Below, piece after piece: positions 1-8,454 of a stretch of DNA of 58,898 bases. A program made the position numbers and the translations under genes. Numbering within the stretch: position 1 is the first letter of the stretch; every line of letters starts with the position of its first letter. A model generated the notes under the pieces. That model did no database searches. It was not told the DNA's origin and saw nothing but the letters and a program-made list of their open reading frames with translations. The stretch is from an uncultured Arenicella sp. (GTDB lineage Bacteria; Pseudomonadota; Gammaproteobacteria; Arenicellales; Arenicellaceae), in contig CALJWL010000066.1 of NCBI GenBank assembly GCA_937974565.1, forward strand, positions 1-58,898, read 5' to 3'.

Positions 1-51
1 GTACAGCAATCGTTAGATTTGAAGTAGTTAATGAAACGCGGAATTAACTCA

Positions 52-129
52 GAAGTGCCTTCTAGGAAGGCACTTCATACACGCCCCCTTTTAGGGGGCT
101 TAAGGCAAAGCCACGTTCTGAGAACGTGG
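52..129. repeat. Three consecutive stem-loops, possible end of an IS200/IS605-type element
   Basis: Three perfect hairpins lie within 80 bases. Arms 52-62 and 66-76 pair over 11 bp around a TAG loop. Arms 83-89 and 93-99 pair over 7 bp, G/C-rich, around TTT. Arms 111-119 and 121-129 form 9-bp complementary arms around a single base, so the real loop is larger. The run ends in an A/T-rich stretch. Closely packed subterminal hairpins without a gene are typical of IS200/IS605 ends and TnpB guide-RNA scaffolds. The first eight codons of the window in frame 1 end at a TAG (25-27) and could be the tail of an off-window ORF. The IS assignment is inference. Confidence 0.45.
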
Positions 130-257
130 ATCTTTATTGATTAAAAGTGCGCTAACGTCCTTAGTTAGCTCTGGTATCACTACCACCTCTTTGATTGTCT
201 AATAATAGGCCCAGAACAGTGAAGGCTGCCTTGGGAAGGCGGCGTACAAGTTTGTGT

Positions 258-773
258 TTAATTGGCCGCTTCTTCAAGCCGTTGGGTGCGTTCATTCATT
301 AGAGTTTGAACCTCTTTGGCATCCTTTATCAAAGTTTCTATGGTTTCTGGTTTGTAGGTCTGAATATCCAAGGCTGTTGGTTCCACGGATACACTGGGCT
401 CACCTGCGGCTCGTTCTTCTTTGGGTTGAGTCTCGATTCTTTTTACGATGTTTTGATTTGGATCAATAACCACTGTTTCTGTTATCAATGTGTTATCTGG
501 TGGTTCTGATGAGTAATGTATCTTACCGTTTGCGTCAGTCCACTTGTAGACGGCTTGCTGGTCGTCAACCACCCCCTCAAACGTGGAAACGATATCCGCG
601 GGAATATCGTTTGCCATGATACTGAGTTCCGATTTACTGGGCAGTACAGATGAAATATCGATGTTCGCAAGCTCGCCAATCATCATCTTTCCAGTGTGTA
701 AATAGAGCATATAATTCACGATGCCTAGCACGATGCCCAGGATAAGAATGGATTTGAAAATCAGAGTTTTCAT
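258..773 (-). CDS. Membrane-anchored DUF4124 protein
   Basis: This 171-residue protein has one N-terminal membrane segment (about residues 5-25) and then a mostly polar region. Residues 75-92 read VYKWTDANGKIHYSSEPP, the hallmark of the DUF4124 family, which is common in gammaproteobacterial periplasmic or anchored proteins and has no established biochemical role. The C-terminal third is rich in Glu, Lys and Pro. I prefer the ATG at 773 to the TTG one codon upstream. No clear ribosome binding site is visible. It stands alone, with a hairpin downstream of its stop (about 223-244). The family is clear from the motif; the function is unknown. Confidence 0.75.
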   Translation of the reverse strand: MKTLIFKSILILGIVLGIVNYMLYLHTGKMMIGELANIDISSVLPSKSELSIMANDIPADIVSTFEGVVDDQQAVYKWTDANGKIHYSSEPPDNTLITETVVIDPNQNIVKRIETQPKEERAAGEPSVSVEPTALDIQTYKPETIETLIKDAKEVQTLMNERTQRLEEAAN

Positions 774-947
774 CAAACGGATTACTGTATTGAGAACGAA
801 TTAAGTTCATCATATCTCAGGCTTAATCGCAGTGAAACATAAGTGCGATCATTGTCATTAACGTAACCTTGTTTTTATCCATAGTATTGTACCCCGTTGC
901 CAATTTAATTTGCCTGTGTTGTATTGGCGGTGAAATGGCCCATGTTA

Positions 948-986
948 CCCTTACTTTCTTAGGTTGCGAATGTAAGAAAGTAAGGG
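948..986. terminator. 14-bp perfect inverted repeat beyond a small secreted-protein gene
   Basis: Arms 948-961 and 973-986 are exact reverse complements (14 bp) around an 11-base loop, just past the stop of the minus-strand gene at 997. The stem is strong enough to stop or protect the 3' end of that transcript. There is no clean T-run in either direction, so a canonical intrinsic terminator is not certain. Confidence 0.45.
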
Positions 987-996
987 CAGGTGGCTT

Positions 997-1323
997 TTAG
1001 GCTTTACTTAAGTATTGAACGGATTCAATTTGGCCTTTTTTATTAACGCGGCAGCGGACTACTCCCAGCTCTTTACCGGATTTAGAGTTGACCAGTTGCA
1101 TTTTGAATTCGCGAAATCTAGAAGACTGATCGTGATCCATTGCTTGAACTTCCGTGCTTGGAAGTCTAACGCTGATCTTTTTGGTACTGGTGTTGTGCGA
1201 TTCAAGCGCCGTGTTTGCACATTGGCTGAATTGTGTGTTTAGGTTGGCAAAGCTAGTGTTGTTGAATACGAGTGCCGTTAATGCGCTAAGTAATGCTGCT
1301 GTTCGTTTGCTTGCAATAGTCAT
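997..1323 (-). CDS. Small predicted secreted protein, function unknown
   Basis: This 108-residue protein has a convincing signal peptide: a basic start, a hydrophobic stretch and an Ala-rich end near residue 26 (SFA). The mature part is about 80 residues, contains two cysteines (in FSQCA and VVRCRV) that could form a disulfide, and ends in a basic segment followed by a short polar tail. An AGAGA stretch precedes the ATG at 1323. I recognise no family. It is flanked by a long inverted repeat downstream and a gene-poor region upstream. It is probably a real gene because of the signal peptide and the isolated, well-bounded frame. Confidence 0.6.
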   Translation of the reverse strand: MTIASKRTAALLSALTALVFNNTSFANLNTQFSQCANTALESHNTSTKKISVRLPSTEVQAMDHDQSSRFREFKMQLVNSKSGKELGVVRCRVNKKGQIESVQYLSKA

Positions 1324-2159
1324 AGTAAATTTCTCTGAAAATAGTCAGTTTTGAAAGGGTCATTACTAAACAAATTGATGATCGCCGTTGAAAATGCAAT
1401 GAGTTAGTGAAGACAACAGTAGCAATGCTGAGAGTAATGAATCTAATGGTGTATTTTTATTGAAATCAGTCGTATTAGTTATATGGCACTTGTTGCCTGT
1501 TGCGTTTTTTTAGCGAGGTTACTAACAGTGTTGATTTTTTATGATTAACAAAATCAAAGGTTTAACGGTTTTCAAATGAGTTAATTAATGCATTTTTAAG
1601 CTTGAGGCTCACGTCATATTTGCGGCTGTAAAACGATGATGAAATATTTCGCTGTCATAAAAAAATCATCAAAATTTTGGAAAAATAGAAACCACGGCCT
1701 CAAATAAAAGATACGCAGTGAGAGTCAGAAAGTACTTTTTTCATGAATTCTTATTTGATGACGTATAAGTTTAAGCTCAGGTGACGTTCAATTTTTTTAA
1801 CTGAATGGTCTCAGGTTAAATCAGTCAAAGATACAGAGCAGCGCTTTGCGGTTTACGTTGATAATACCGTGTTTTAGGCTGGCCACGATGGTGTGGGGAT
1901 CATTGAATAGTTTGGTTCTGGGGATAACCGAAAAACCACGCTCAAACAATTAAAACTAAAACGAATTAAAGATTCGTGGCTGATGAGCATCAAAAAAGCA
2001 TTGTTTTTTATTAGTGTCAGTGCTTATCGCAAACACGCTAATCTCAAATACAGATATAGTTCGCTGTGATGCATTGCGTTTAAAATTTACCTTAAGCCTT
2101 ACTTATGCATTACGTAAGAGCGTGTCTGTACCAAGTGATGCGTTATTGTATTTATCTTA
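1324..2159. other. Gene-poor region, 836 bp, with a possible decayed reading frame
   Basis: I find no intact gene here. The stretch is A/T-rich. From about 1785 to 2069 the plus strand keeps one frame interrupted only by two TAG codons (1857-1859 and 1890-1892). The translated pieces look protein-like (FAVYVDNTVF, then AGHDGVGIIE, then FGSGDNRKTTLKQLKL), which may be a decayed gene fragment, but I cannot assign a family. The rest probably serves as promoter for the flanking genes. Confidence 0.35.
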
Positions 2160-3683
2160 ATGCTCAATCGAAACCTCGGCCCTAAAATTATGAAAAATAA
2201 AAATGTGATGATTGTTATTTTAGTGATTATTGCGGCCATCATCATTTGGATATTGAGACCCAGTGAGCCGTTAGAACACTTTGGGCTGTGGTCATTGTTG
2301 CCTGCGGTGGTCACCATTGTGTTTTGCTTTTCGACACGCAATGTGATTTTCGCTTTGTTGATCGGGGTGTTTGCCGGTGGCTTGGTGTCGGGGCAGCTTA
2401 ATGTTATCAAGGCGTTTTTGATCCCAGCGTTAGGCAGTGAAAACTACGCACAAATGCTCTTGGTGTACTTGTGGGCGTTAGGCAGTTTGTTAGGCCTTTG
2501 GAATAAAAACGGGGGCGCACGCCATTTTGCCGAAACCTTGGCCAAACGTTTTGTAAACTCTCGACAGTCAGCCAAGGTGTTTACTTGGTTTTTGGGGGTG
2601 CTGTTTCACCAAGGTGGAACGATCAGCACGGTATTAACCGGCACAACGGTAAGGCCTATGTCGGATCGTCATAAGGTGGCGCATGAAGAGCTTTCTTATA
2701 TTGTTGATTCAACCGCGTCGCCGGTGGCCACTATTTTGCCATTCAATGTGTGGCCGGTTTATATTGCGGGCTTGATAGCGATTGAACCTTTGGCTAACTT
2801 AGTGCCAGATCAAGCGACGGCAATTAAACTGTATTTTATGGCTATCCCGTTTAATTTTTACGCGTGGATTGCCGTGAGCATGACGTTGCTGTTTGCCTTG
2901 GATAAGTTGCCGTTATTCAATACGCCAATGGCAAAAGCCGTTAAGCGCGTTAAAACCACCGGTGAGCTGGATGCCCCACATTCGCAGCCAATGGCGGCGG
3001 CCGAGCTGGCGAATGTGTCACCACTCGACGGTTATCAGCCAAGCATGGTGGACTTTTTAGCCCCCATTTCAACCTTGTTGGCTTTTTGCGCCGTTCCTTT
3101 GGTGCTTGGGCTTAGCCCTCTGGTTTTTGAAGGCTTCGGTGCCGCGGTGGTGGTTGCGTTTACCCTCAGTGTGGTTCGCGGCATGTCGTTGAATGTGGCT
3201 TTTGATGCGATGTTAAGTGGCATTAAAGGCGTCACAATCGGGGCGTTGGTTTTAGGGTTAGCCGTGACGCTGGCCAAGGTGTCAGAGCATTTGGGCACGG
3301 CCGTATTTGTGATTAATGCCACGTCGGGCTTTTTGAGCCTTTGGCCTCACATTTTGCCAAGCTTATTGTTGGCCGTTTGTATGTTAGTGGCTTTTTCAAT
3401 TGGCTCTTCTTGGGGAACCTACGCGGTGGTTTTTCCCATTGCCTTGCCCTTAGCAATCGTGCTTTCGAGCGACCCCGTCTTTATTTCCTTATGCTTCGGC
3501 GCCATTGTGGGTGGGGCGGTGTTTGGTGACCAATGCTCTCCGATATCCGACACCACCGTATTATCTTCGCTGGCGTGCGGGGCTGATGTGATGGATCATG
3601 TCAGGACTCAATTGCCATTCGCGTTGTTTGCCGCGGGGGTATCGGCTATTTTATATTTTATTGGAGCCATCTTAGTTCTGTAA
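2160..3683 (+). CDS. NhaC-family Na+/H+ antiporter
   Basis: This integral membrane protein of about 500 residues has a dozen or so hydrophobic segments and is predicted to exchange Na+ for H+ across the inner membrane. The central signature GGTISTVLTGTTVRPMSD followed by STASPVATILPFNVWP matches the NhaC/YqkI-type antiporters, as does the late motif FGDQCSPISDTT. The length fits the family. The start could be the ATG at 2160 or the one at 2190 (MKNKN); neither has a good ribosome binding site, and the later start puts the first membrane helix right at the N-terminus. It is monocistronic, with a gap on both sides. The ion specificity is inferred from the family. Confidence 0.85.
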   Translation: MLNRNLGPKIMKNKNVMIVILVIIAAIIIWILRPSEPLEHFGLWSLLPAVVTIVFCFSTRNVIFALLIGVFAGGLVSGQLNVIKAFLIPALGSENYAQMLLVYLWALGSLLGLWNKNGGARHFAETLAKRFVNSRQSAKVFTWFLGVLFHQGGTISTVLTGTTVRPMSDRHKVAHEELSYIVDSTASPVATILPFNVWPVYIAGLIAIEPLANLVPDQATAIKLYFMAIPFNFYAWIAVSMTLLFALDKLPLFNTPMAKAVKRVKTTGELDAPHSQPMAAAELANVSPLDGYQPSMVDFLAPISTLLAFCAVPLVLGLSPLVFEGFGAAVVVAFTLSVVRGMSLNVAFDAMLSGIKGVTIGALVLGLAVTLAKVSEHLGTAVFVINATSGFLSLWPHILPSLLLAVCMLVAFSIGSSWGTYAVVFPIALPLAIVLSSDPVFISLCFGAIVGGAVFGDQCSPISDTTVLSSLACGADVMDHVRTQLPFALFAAGVSAILYFIGAILVL

Positions 3684-3909
3684 TGAGCTTAGGTTATGTG
3701 AGGTGTGCCGTTAGGCAAGTCTCACTGTACTTTCAAAAGCCATTATTTATAATATAATTTTTGCGGCACGATTACTTTCGCAGTAACTTTCAGGTTGTTG
3801 GGTGTCAAATGTCCTATTTCTTTGTGTGTCATGCACTGAGAATTAACATGGCGTTGTCAGGCAATCACGATATGATTAAGCACCGTTTATTTCTCTTTAT
3901 TTGCGATTC

Positions 3910-5520
3910 ATGAATTTACGTACCAGTAACATCCAAAGACTGAAACGAACGACTCACGTTTACGACGCACTTGTGATCGGTGGTGGCGTAAACGGCGCCG
4001 TGTCAGCCGCATCATTGTCGGCTAAAGGGGCGAACGTTGCATTGATTGATAAGGGCGATTTTGCCGGTTTAACCAGTTCCAATTCATCGAATTTGGCGTG
4101 GGGCGGTATTAAATATTTAGAATCGCATGAATATTTGTTGGTAAACAATTTGTGTAAAAGCCGCAATCATTTAATGCGCAGCTACCCGTCCACCGTTAAG
4201 GAGATTCGGTTTCTCACTACGATTCAAAAAGGGTTTCGATTTCCCTCATGGTTTGTTTATTTAGGGACGATTTTTTACTGGATTATTGGCCGCTTTTTTA
4301 CCCAAGCTCCTGATTACATGAACGTCAAAACCATTAAACAGCGAGAACCGGTGATTAATACCGATAACGCGGTGGGTGGCTTTGAGTACTCAGACGCTTA
4401 TCTCTACGATAATGATGCGCGTTTTGTGTTCAACTTCATACGCTCGGCCATGAATCATGGCTGTGACGCAGTGAATTACGTTGAGTCCACCGATGCGATA
4501 CGCAAAGATGGCCTGTGGCACATCGCGGCTAAAGATACTATTTCGGGTGAAGAATTTGAAATTAAAGCCAAGGTATTAGTGAATGCCTGTGGCCCGTATG
4601 TTGATCAACATAACGAAAGCGCTGAACAAAAAACCGAACATCGTCATTTGTTCTCCAAAGGCATTCATTTAATTGTTGATAGGCTAACGAAAGAGAGCCG
4701 AATTTTGGCGTTTTTTGCCAGTGATGGCCGTTTGTTTTTCGTGATTCCGATGGGTAATAAGACCTGTGTTGGAACCACCGACACACAAGTTGAATCACCT
4801 GACGTCACCGTGACAGCCGACGATCGTAAATTTGTGTTGGATAACATTAATACGCTGTTAAAATTGGACAAACCAATCACTGAAGAAGACGTAATAGCGG
4901 AACGTTGCGGTGTTCGCCCCTTGGCACAGAAGGGCGGTGATGGCGTGGCTGATTGGGTTAAGCTGTCTCGCAAGCACGCCGTAGACGTCAATGAGAATGA
5001 CAAACACTTGAGCATTTTCGGAGGCAAGACCACGGACTGCATTAACGTGGGTGACGAAATCGCCGGTTTAGTGAAGGAAATGGGGGTCAAATTGCCGTAT
5101 GAGGATTATAAATGGTATGGCGAAGACGACGACACGGTAAAAGACAAGTTCTACCATCAAGCTGAATTGATGAACTTGGATGAACACACGGTTGAAGGTT
5201 CTTCTGAGCCGTTAACGCAACGTTTATGGCGTCGCTATGGTGGTAATGCTTTGGAGTTGTTGGAAGACATCAGGCAAGACCCAAGGCAAGCAGAGCGATT
5301 AATGAAAGACGCTGAATATCTTCGATGTGAAATTGAGCATACCGCGCGATTTGAAATGGTAACTAAATTGGAAGACTTTTTGCGTCGCCGCTCAAAAATC
5401 ACTCAAGTGGTGCGTGAAGAAGACATTATTGATGCACCTGGGTTGAAAGAAGCGTGCAAGATATTTTTTGGCGATGAATGGGAAGCCAAGTTGCAAGAAT
5501 ATAAAGACTCGATGGCGTAA
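3910..5520 (+). CDS. GlpD-like FAD-dependent glycerol-3-phosphate dehydrogenase
   Basis: This is a flavoprotein of 536 residues. An N-terminal dinucleotide-binding fold (VIGGGVNGAVSAASL, about residues 21-35) is followed by SSNSSNLAWGGIKYLE, the GlpD/GlpA family FAD-contact region. Later blocks (PMGNKTCVGTTDTQ, RCGVRPL, LSIFGGKTTD) are also family hallmarks, with the usual C-terminal helical domain. The expected reaction is oxidation of glycerol 3-phosphate to dihydroxyacetone phosphate with electrons passed to quinone. The ATG at 3910 is preferred over the TTG at 3901. There is no glpK, glpF or glpR nearby, so use in glycerol catabolism rather than another alpha-hydroxy substrate is not proven by context. 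Confidence 0.8.
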   Translation: MNLRTSNIQRLKRTTHVYDALVIGGGVNGAVSAASLSAKGANVALIDKGDFAGLTSSNSSNLAWGGIKYLESHEYLLVNNLCKSRNHLMRSYPSTVKEIRFLTTIQKGFRFPSWFVYLGTIFYWIIGRFFTQAPDYMNVKTIKQREPVINTDNAVGGFEYSDAYLYDNDARFVFNFIRSAMNHGCDAVNYVESTDAIRKDGLWHIAAKDTISGEEFEIKAKVLVNACGPYVDQHNESAEQKTEHRHLFSKGIHLIVDRLTKESRILAFFASDGRLFFVIPMGNKTCVGTTDTQVESPDVTVTADDRKFVLDNINTLLKLDKPITEEDVIAERCGVRPLAQKGGDGVADWVKLSRKHAVDVNENDKHLSIFGGKTTDCINVGDEIAGLVKEMGVKLPYEDYKWYGEDDDTVKDKFYHQAELMNLDEHTVEGSSEPLTQRLWRRYGGNALELLEDIRQDPRQAERLMKDAEYLRCEIEHTARFEMVTKLEDFLRRRSKITQVVREEDIIDAPGLKEACKIFFGDEWEAKLQEYKDSMA

Positions 5521-5583
5521 TGTAAAAGCCCAAATTTGATGATTTCAATCCATTAATCAAGTGGCCTTAATATTATCTTGTAC

Positions 5584-6471
5584 TCAATGATTGGTTGCTG
5601 TGTCCTTCAAGATAAATTCGGCTTCTCTAAGGCCCTTGAAACGGGTCTGATAAACAAACACATGCCCCGCATTCTCGTCTCTGTTGGTTTCCAAATCGGC
5701 CCAAGCACTGGTTACAAATAGCAAATCCAATGACTCGCCGCCGAACACCACGCAACTCGGTTGGCGGGTAGGCACGGTGACTTCGAGGTCGACCTCGCCC
5801 TTGTTTGAATAACGAACCACCTTGCTGCCGCCCCATTGAGCATTCCACAGATACCCTTGCGCATCGACTATAGAACCGTCCGGATAGCATCCATCTTGGG
5901 TCTTAACCAGCGGCTTGGCATTTCCTAAAGTGCCAGAACGGGTATCAAATGCATGAGCATTGATGATGCGAGTTGGTGTGTCAGTGTGATAAACGGTCTT
6001 GCCGTCAGGGCTCCAACATAAGCTGTTGGTGATTGATAAGCCGCTGATGGATTTTTTGATACTCAGATCGTTATTTAAGCAGTACAAGCTGCCTTTGTAG
6101 GTTGCTTTTTCTTCATCTTCAACCATGGTGCCAGCCCATAAACGCCCTTGTCGGTCTGTGCGCCCGTCATTGAAACGAGTGCCTGGGTTGTCCTGCTCCA
6201 GTTTTTCTATCCATTTAATTTGGTTTGTCTCAGGCCAATAAAAAGCAAAGCCCGATTCAAACGCGCAAACTAATTCACCTTTTCCAGTTACCGGGGCAAA
6301 ACAACACAGACGCTCGGGTGTTTCCCATTGCTCTACGTTTTGGCTGACGGGGTCGTATCGATACAACTTACATTGCAGAATATCCACCCACCAAACACGT
6401 TGCCGAGTGTGGTCCCAAATAATGCCTTCGCCCAATTGGTTTGATACGTTAATGGTGTCTATCAGTTGCAT
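5584..6471 (-). CDS. SMP-30/gluconolactonase-family sugar lactonase
   Basis: This is a 295-residue cytoplasmic beta-propeller of the SMP-30/regucalcin family. The metal ligands expected in the family are visible: Glu15 (LGEG), Asn149 (TNSLCWSPDG) and Asp198 (YPDGS); Asn101 sits in the substrate motif RFNDG. It likely hydrolyses an aldonolactone to the aldonate. Because it is the last gene of a dgoK-dgoA-lactonase set, galactono-lactone is the most probable substrate, but arabino- or glucono-lactone cannot be excluded. A short tandem repeat separates it from dgoA. No transporter or dehydrogenase is adjacent. Confidence 0.85.
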   Translation of the reverse strand: MQLIDTINVSNQLGEGIIWDHTRQRVWWVDILQCKLYRYDPVSQNVEQWETPERLCCFAPVTGKGELVCAFESGFAFYWPETNQIKWIEKLEQDNPGTRFNDGRTDRQGRLWAGTMVEDEEKATYKGSLYCLNNDLSIKKSISGLSITNSLCWSPDGKTVYHTDTPTRIINAHAFDTRSGTLGNAKPLVKTQDGCYPDGSIVDAQGYLWNAQWGGSKVVRYSNKGEVDLEVTVPTRQPSCVVFGGESLDLLFVTSAWADLETNRDENAGHVFVYQTRFKGLREAEFILKDTATNH

Positions 6472-6500
6472 AATGGCTCTTTTTTGAAGTGAAATAAGTG

Positions 6501-6526
6501 TTGGGTGGTGTTGGGTGGTGTTGGGT
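6501..6526. repeat. Short tandem repeat between dgoA and the lactonase gene
   Basis: The unit TTGGGTGGTG occurs at 6501-6510 and 6511-6520, followed by a partial third copy (TTGGGT). It fills the gap between the dgoA stop (6527-6529) and the leader of the lactonase gene, so changes in copy number would alter spacing and perhaps coupling between the two genes. Confidence 0.7.
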
Positions 6527-7180
6527 TTAGTTTAGTTCTAAACGTGGCTCATCTTGAGCGGCTTTAATGCTCTCAACTATTTCACTTGTGTGCTGATACA
6601 CCTGGGTTGCATTGCACCCAGCGGTGTATATTTCACTGCCAATGCCAAAACCATTGACACCGGCGGCAAGCCATTCGGCGGCGTTGTGTGCCCCCACGCC
6701 ACCTACCGCTAACACGTTGGTGTCGTTAGGCAGCACGGCACGTAAGGCTTTTACGTGTCCGGCGCCGTAAGTTCCGGCTGGAAACAGCTTTAGATATCGG
6801 GCGCCTGCGCGATAAGCTGAAAATGCTTCTGACGGTGTGGCCCAGCCAGGCATAGGGGTCAGGTTAAGTTCGATGCAGCGTTTGATAATAGCCGCATCGG
6901 TATTGGGCATAACGGCGATGGTCCCTCCGATATCCGCCACGCGTTGTGCGTCCTCTTCATTCAGCAAAGTGCCACAACCGATGACGCAGCGATCGCCCAA
7001 GCTATTGCTGAGGCTCTCTATGCTTTGAAACGGTTGAGGTGAATTCAATGGAACCTCGATAACGCCTACCCCTGCCTCTAATATAGCGGCTCCTATTTCA
7101 GGCGCTTCGTCTGGTTGTACGCCACGAATAATGGCCACCACGGGTACTTTACTAAGCCAAGTTTCTAATAATGTGATCAT
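6527..7180 (-). CDS. dgoA: 2-dehydro-3-deoxy-6-phosphogalactonate aldolase
   Basis: This is a class I aldolase of the KDPG/KDPGal family (217 residues, usual size about 205-215). It splits 2-dehydro-3-deoxy-6-phosphogalactonate into pyruvate and glyceraldehyde 3-phosphate. Glu42 in IEVPLNSPQPF is the catalytic acid/base region and has the PLNSP form typical of DgoA rather than Eda. Lys131 in YLKLFPAGTYG is the Schiff-base lysine. The C-terminal phosphate-binding loop (AVGGVGAHN and GFGIGSEIY) is intact. It lies 15 bp downstream of dgoK with an AAGAGA ribosome binding site, so the two genes are surely co-transcribed. Confidence 0.93.
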   Translation of the reverse strand: MITLLETWLSKVPVVAIIRGVQPDEAPEIGAAILEAGVGVIEVPLNSPQPFQSIESLSNSLGDRCVIGCGTLLNEEDAQRVADIGGTIAVMPNTDAAIIKRCIELNLTPMPGWATPSEAFSAYRAGARYLKLFPAGTYGAGHVKALRAVLPNDTNVLAVGGVGAHNAAEWLAAGVNGFGIGSEIYTAGCNATQVYQHTSEIVESIKAAQDEPRLELN

Positions 7181-7195
7181 GATGCGTCTCTTAAT

Positions 7196-8125
7196 TTAGA
7201 ACTGAATTATTTCTTCGTAGATGGCTTCAAAGCCAGCCACCGCAATGGTGGTCGGGTCGCAACTGTTTGATTCGAAACCAAAGTGCTTAAGTGCCAGTTG
7301 GTAATGCTGGGAGAGTGTGGGGTCTCCTATAATGGTAATGGTGTCGTAATTGTCAAACATCGTTAGAGCCCCAGCCACATCGGCGCCGATAATCAGGCCC
7401 GACAGATACGATAGGCTGTCTTCGTGTGACATTTCCCCTAGTACTTGTTTGGATCGCGTTGCAAACAAAGTGTGCAAAAGGTGTGCTTCACCCAAGTTGG
7501 GTGTGGCCTCTAGGCCTTGTTGGAAAATTGTTTCATTGAAATTAAAGGTGTTTTTTTCGGTGATCAAAATGCTGTGATTACGTAATAGGGCAAACATTTC
7601 GCCAGTAAACGCAGTCAGAAAATTATGGATTTTGCCGTCCTCACATAACGCCCATTTATTGTGAGTGCCGGGCAATACGAACAACTGCTTTCCAGACGTT
7701 TTGTGTTGCGAGCGCATCCAGCCAAGCAGTTGCAATTCTTCGCCGCGCATCACGTCTGGTGCTGATAACGGGTTAATTGTTTTAAGCCCAGCCAAAATCG
7801 AGAATGTCACGCCGCGCGCCACGAAATTGGTTTGCCCCTCGGCTATCTGCTTGCGATTGACTGGGCAGGTTAAATAGGGGGCTTCTTTCCAGCCAATGGT
7901 TGAACCAACCATCCCAGAGAGCAGTACTGGCATATCCGGGGTTGCGTCTAACCATTCCTGCGCGATGCTAAAGAAATGACCTTCAAAGTCACCGCTGATC
8001 TGACTGATGCCTGAACCAAACTTGGTGTCGATGATGGTTGCGCTGCCGGCTTGATATTCGCATAAATACAGGCGCAGGTTGCTGGTGCCCCAGTCACCGG
8101 CAATAAATTGATGTTTTACGGTCAT
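7196..8125 (-). CDS. dgoK: 2-dehydro-3-deoxygalactonokinase
   Basis: This is a 309-residue sugar-acid kinase that phosphorylates 2-dehydro-3-deoxygalactonate at the 6 position, feeding DgoA. The N-terminal phosphate-binding motif GDWGTSNLR (residues 10-18), VMRGEELQLLG and LPGTHNKWAL are all characteristic of DgoK. It is the first gene of the minus-strand dgoK-dgoA-lactonase unit and is divergent from the GH42 gene across a 329-bp intergenic region that should hold both promoters. No regulator gene of the DgoR type is adjacent. Confidence 0.93.
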   Translation of the reverse strand: MTVKHQFIAGDWGTSNLRLYLCEYQAGSATIIDTKFGSGISQISGDFEGHFFSIAQEWLDATPDMPVLLSGMVGSTIGWKEAPYLTCPVNRKQIAEGQTNFVARGVTFSILAGLKTINPLSAPDVMRGEELQLLGWMRSQHKTSGKQLFVLPGTHNKWALCEDGKIHNFLTAFTGEMFALLRNHSILITEKNTFNFNETIFQQGLEATPNLGEAHLLHTLFATRSKQVLGEMSHEDSLSYLSGLIIGADVAGALTMFDNYDTITIIGDPTLSQHYQLALKHFGFESNSCDPTTIAVAGFEAIYEEIIQF

Positions 8126-8454
8126 TGAAAATGCGTCGATGTTTAATCTAAGGCTTTTTAGATGGTCTTGTTTATGGCACTAAGCTATTACGTCTAGCGT
8201 ACTAGAGACGTTTGTTATCAGTGTTTCTCTTAAGCCACAGGTCGTCTTATTTTGAGTAAGCTCATGGGTAACACTGTAATGTCTTTAGGCGATACGCTCT
8301 CCCATCCGTGATGATATCGTACACAAAAAAACTCACACGGTTATCAATATAATTGTATTATAAATAATACGTTAAACATGAGAAGACATAAACACTCATT
8401 AAAACGCGTGTTGATAACGCACAGGTTTAACACTAAGCAACACGAAGGCAATTT
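8126..8454. promoter_or_regulatory. Divergent promoter region of dgoK and the GH42 gene with a 16-bp palindrome
   Basis: There is no coding sequence in these 329 bp. An exact inverted repeat, GTATTAT (8355-8361), AA, ATAATAC (8364-8370), lies in an A/T-rich stretch about 85 bp upstream of the GH42 start. It is a candidate operator for a sugar-responsive regulator. A GAAGGC ribosome binding site lies just before the GH42 ATG at 8455. Confidence 0.5.

Noticed and set aside
2099..2410. Minus-strand frame of 103 residues
   Set aside because: Shadow of the NhaC-family gene, with composition unlike a real protein.
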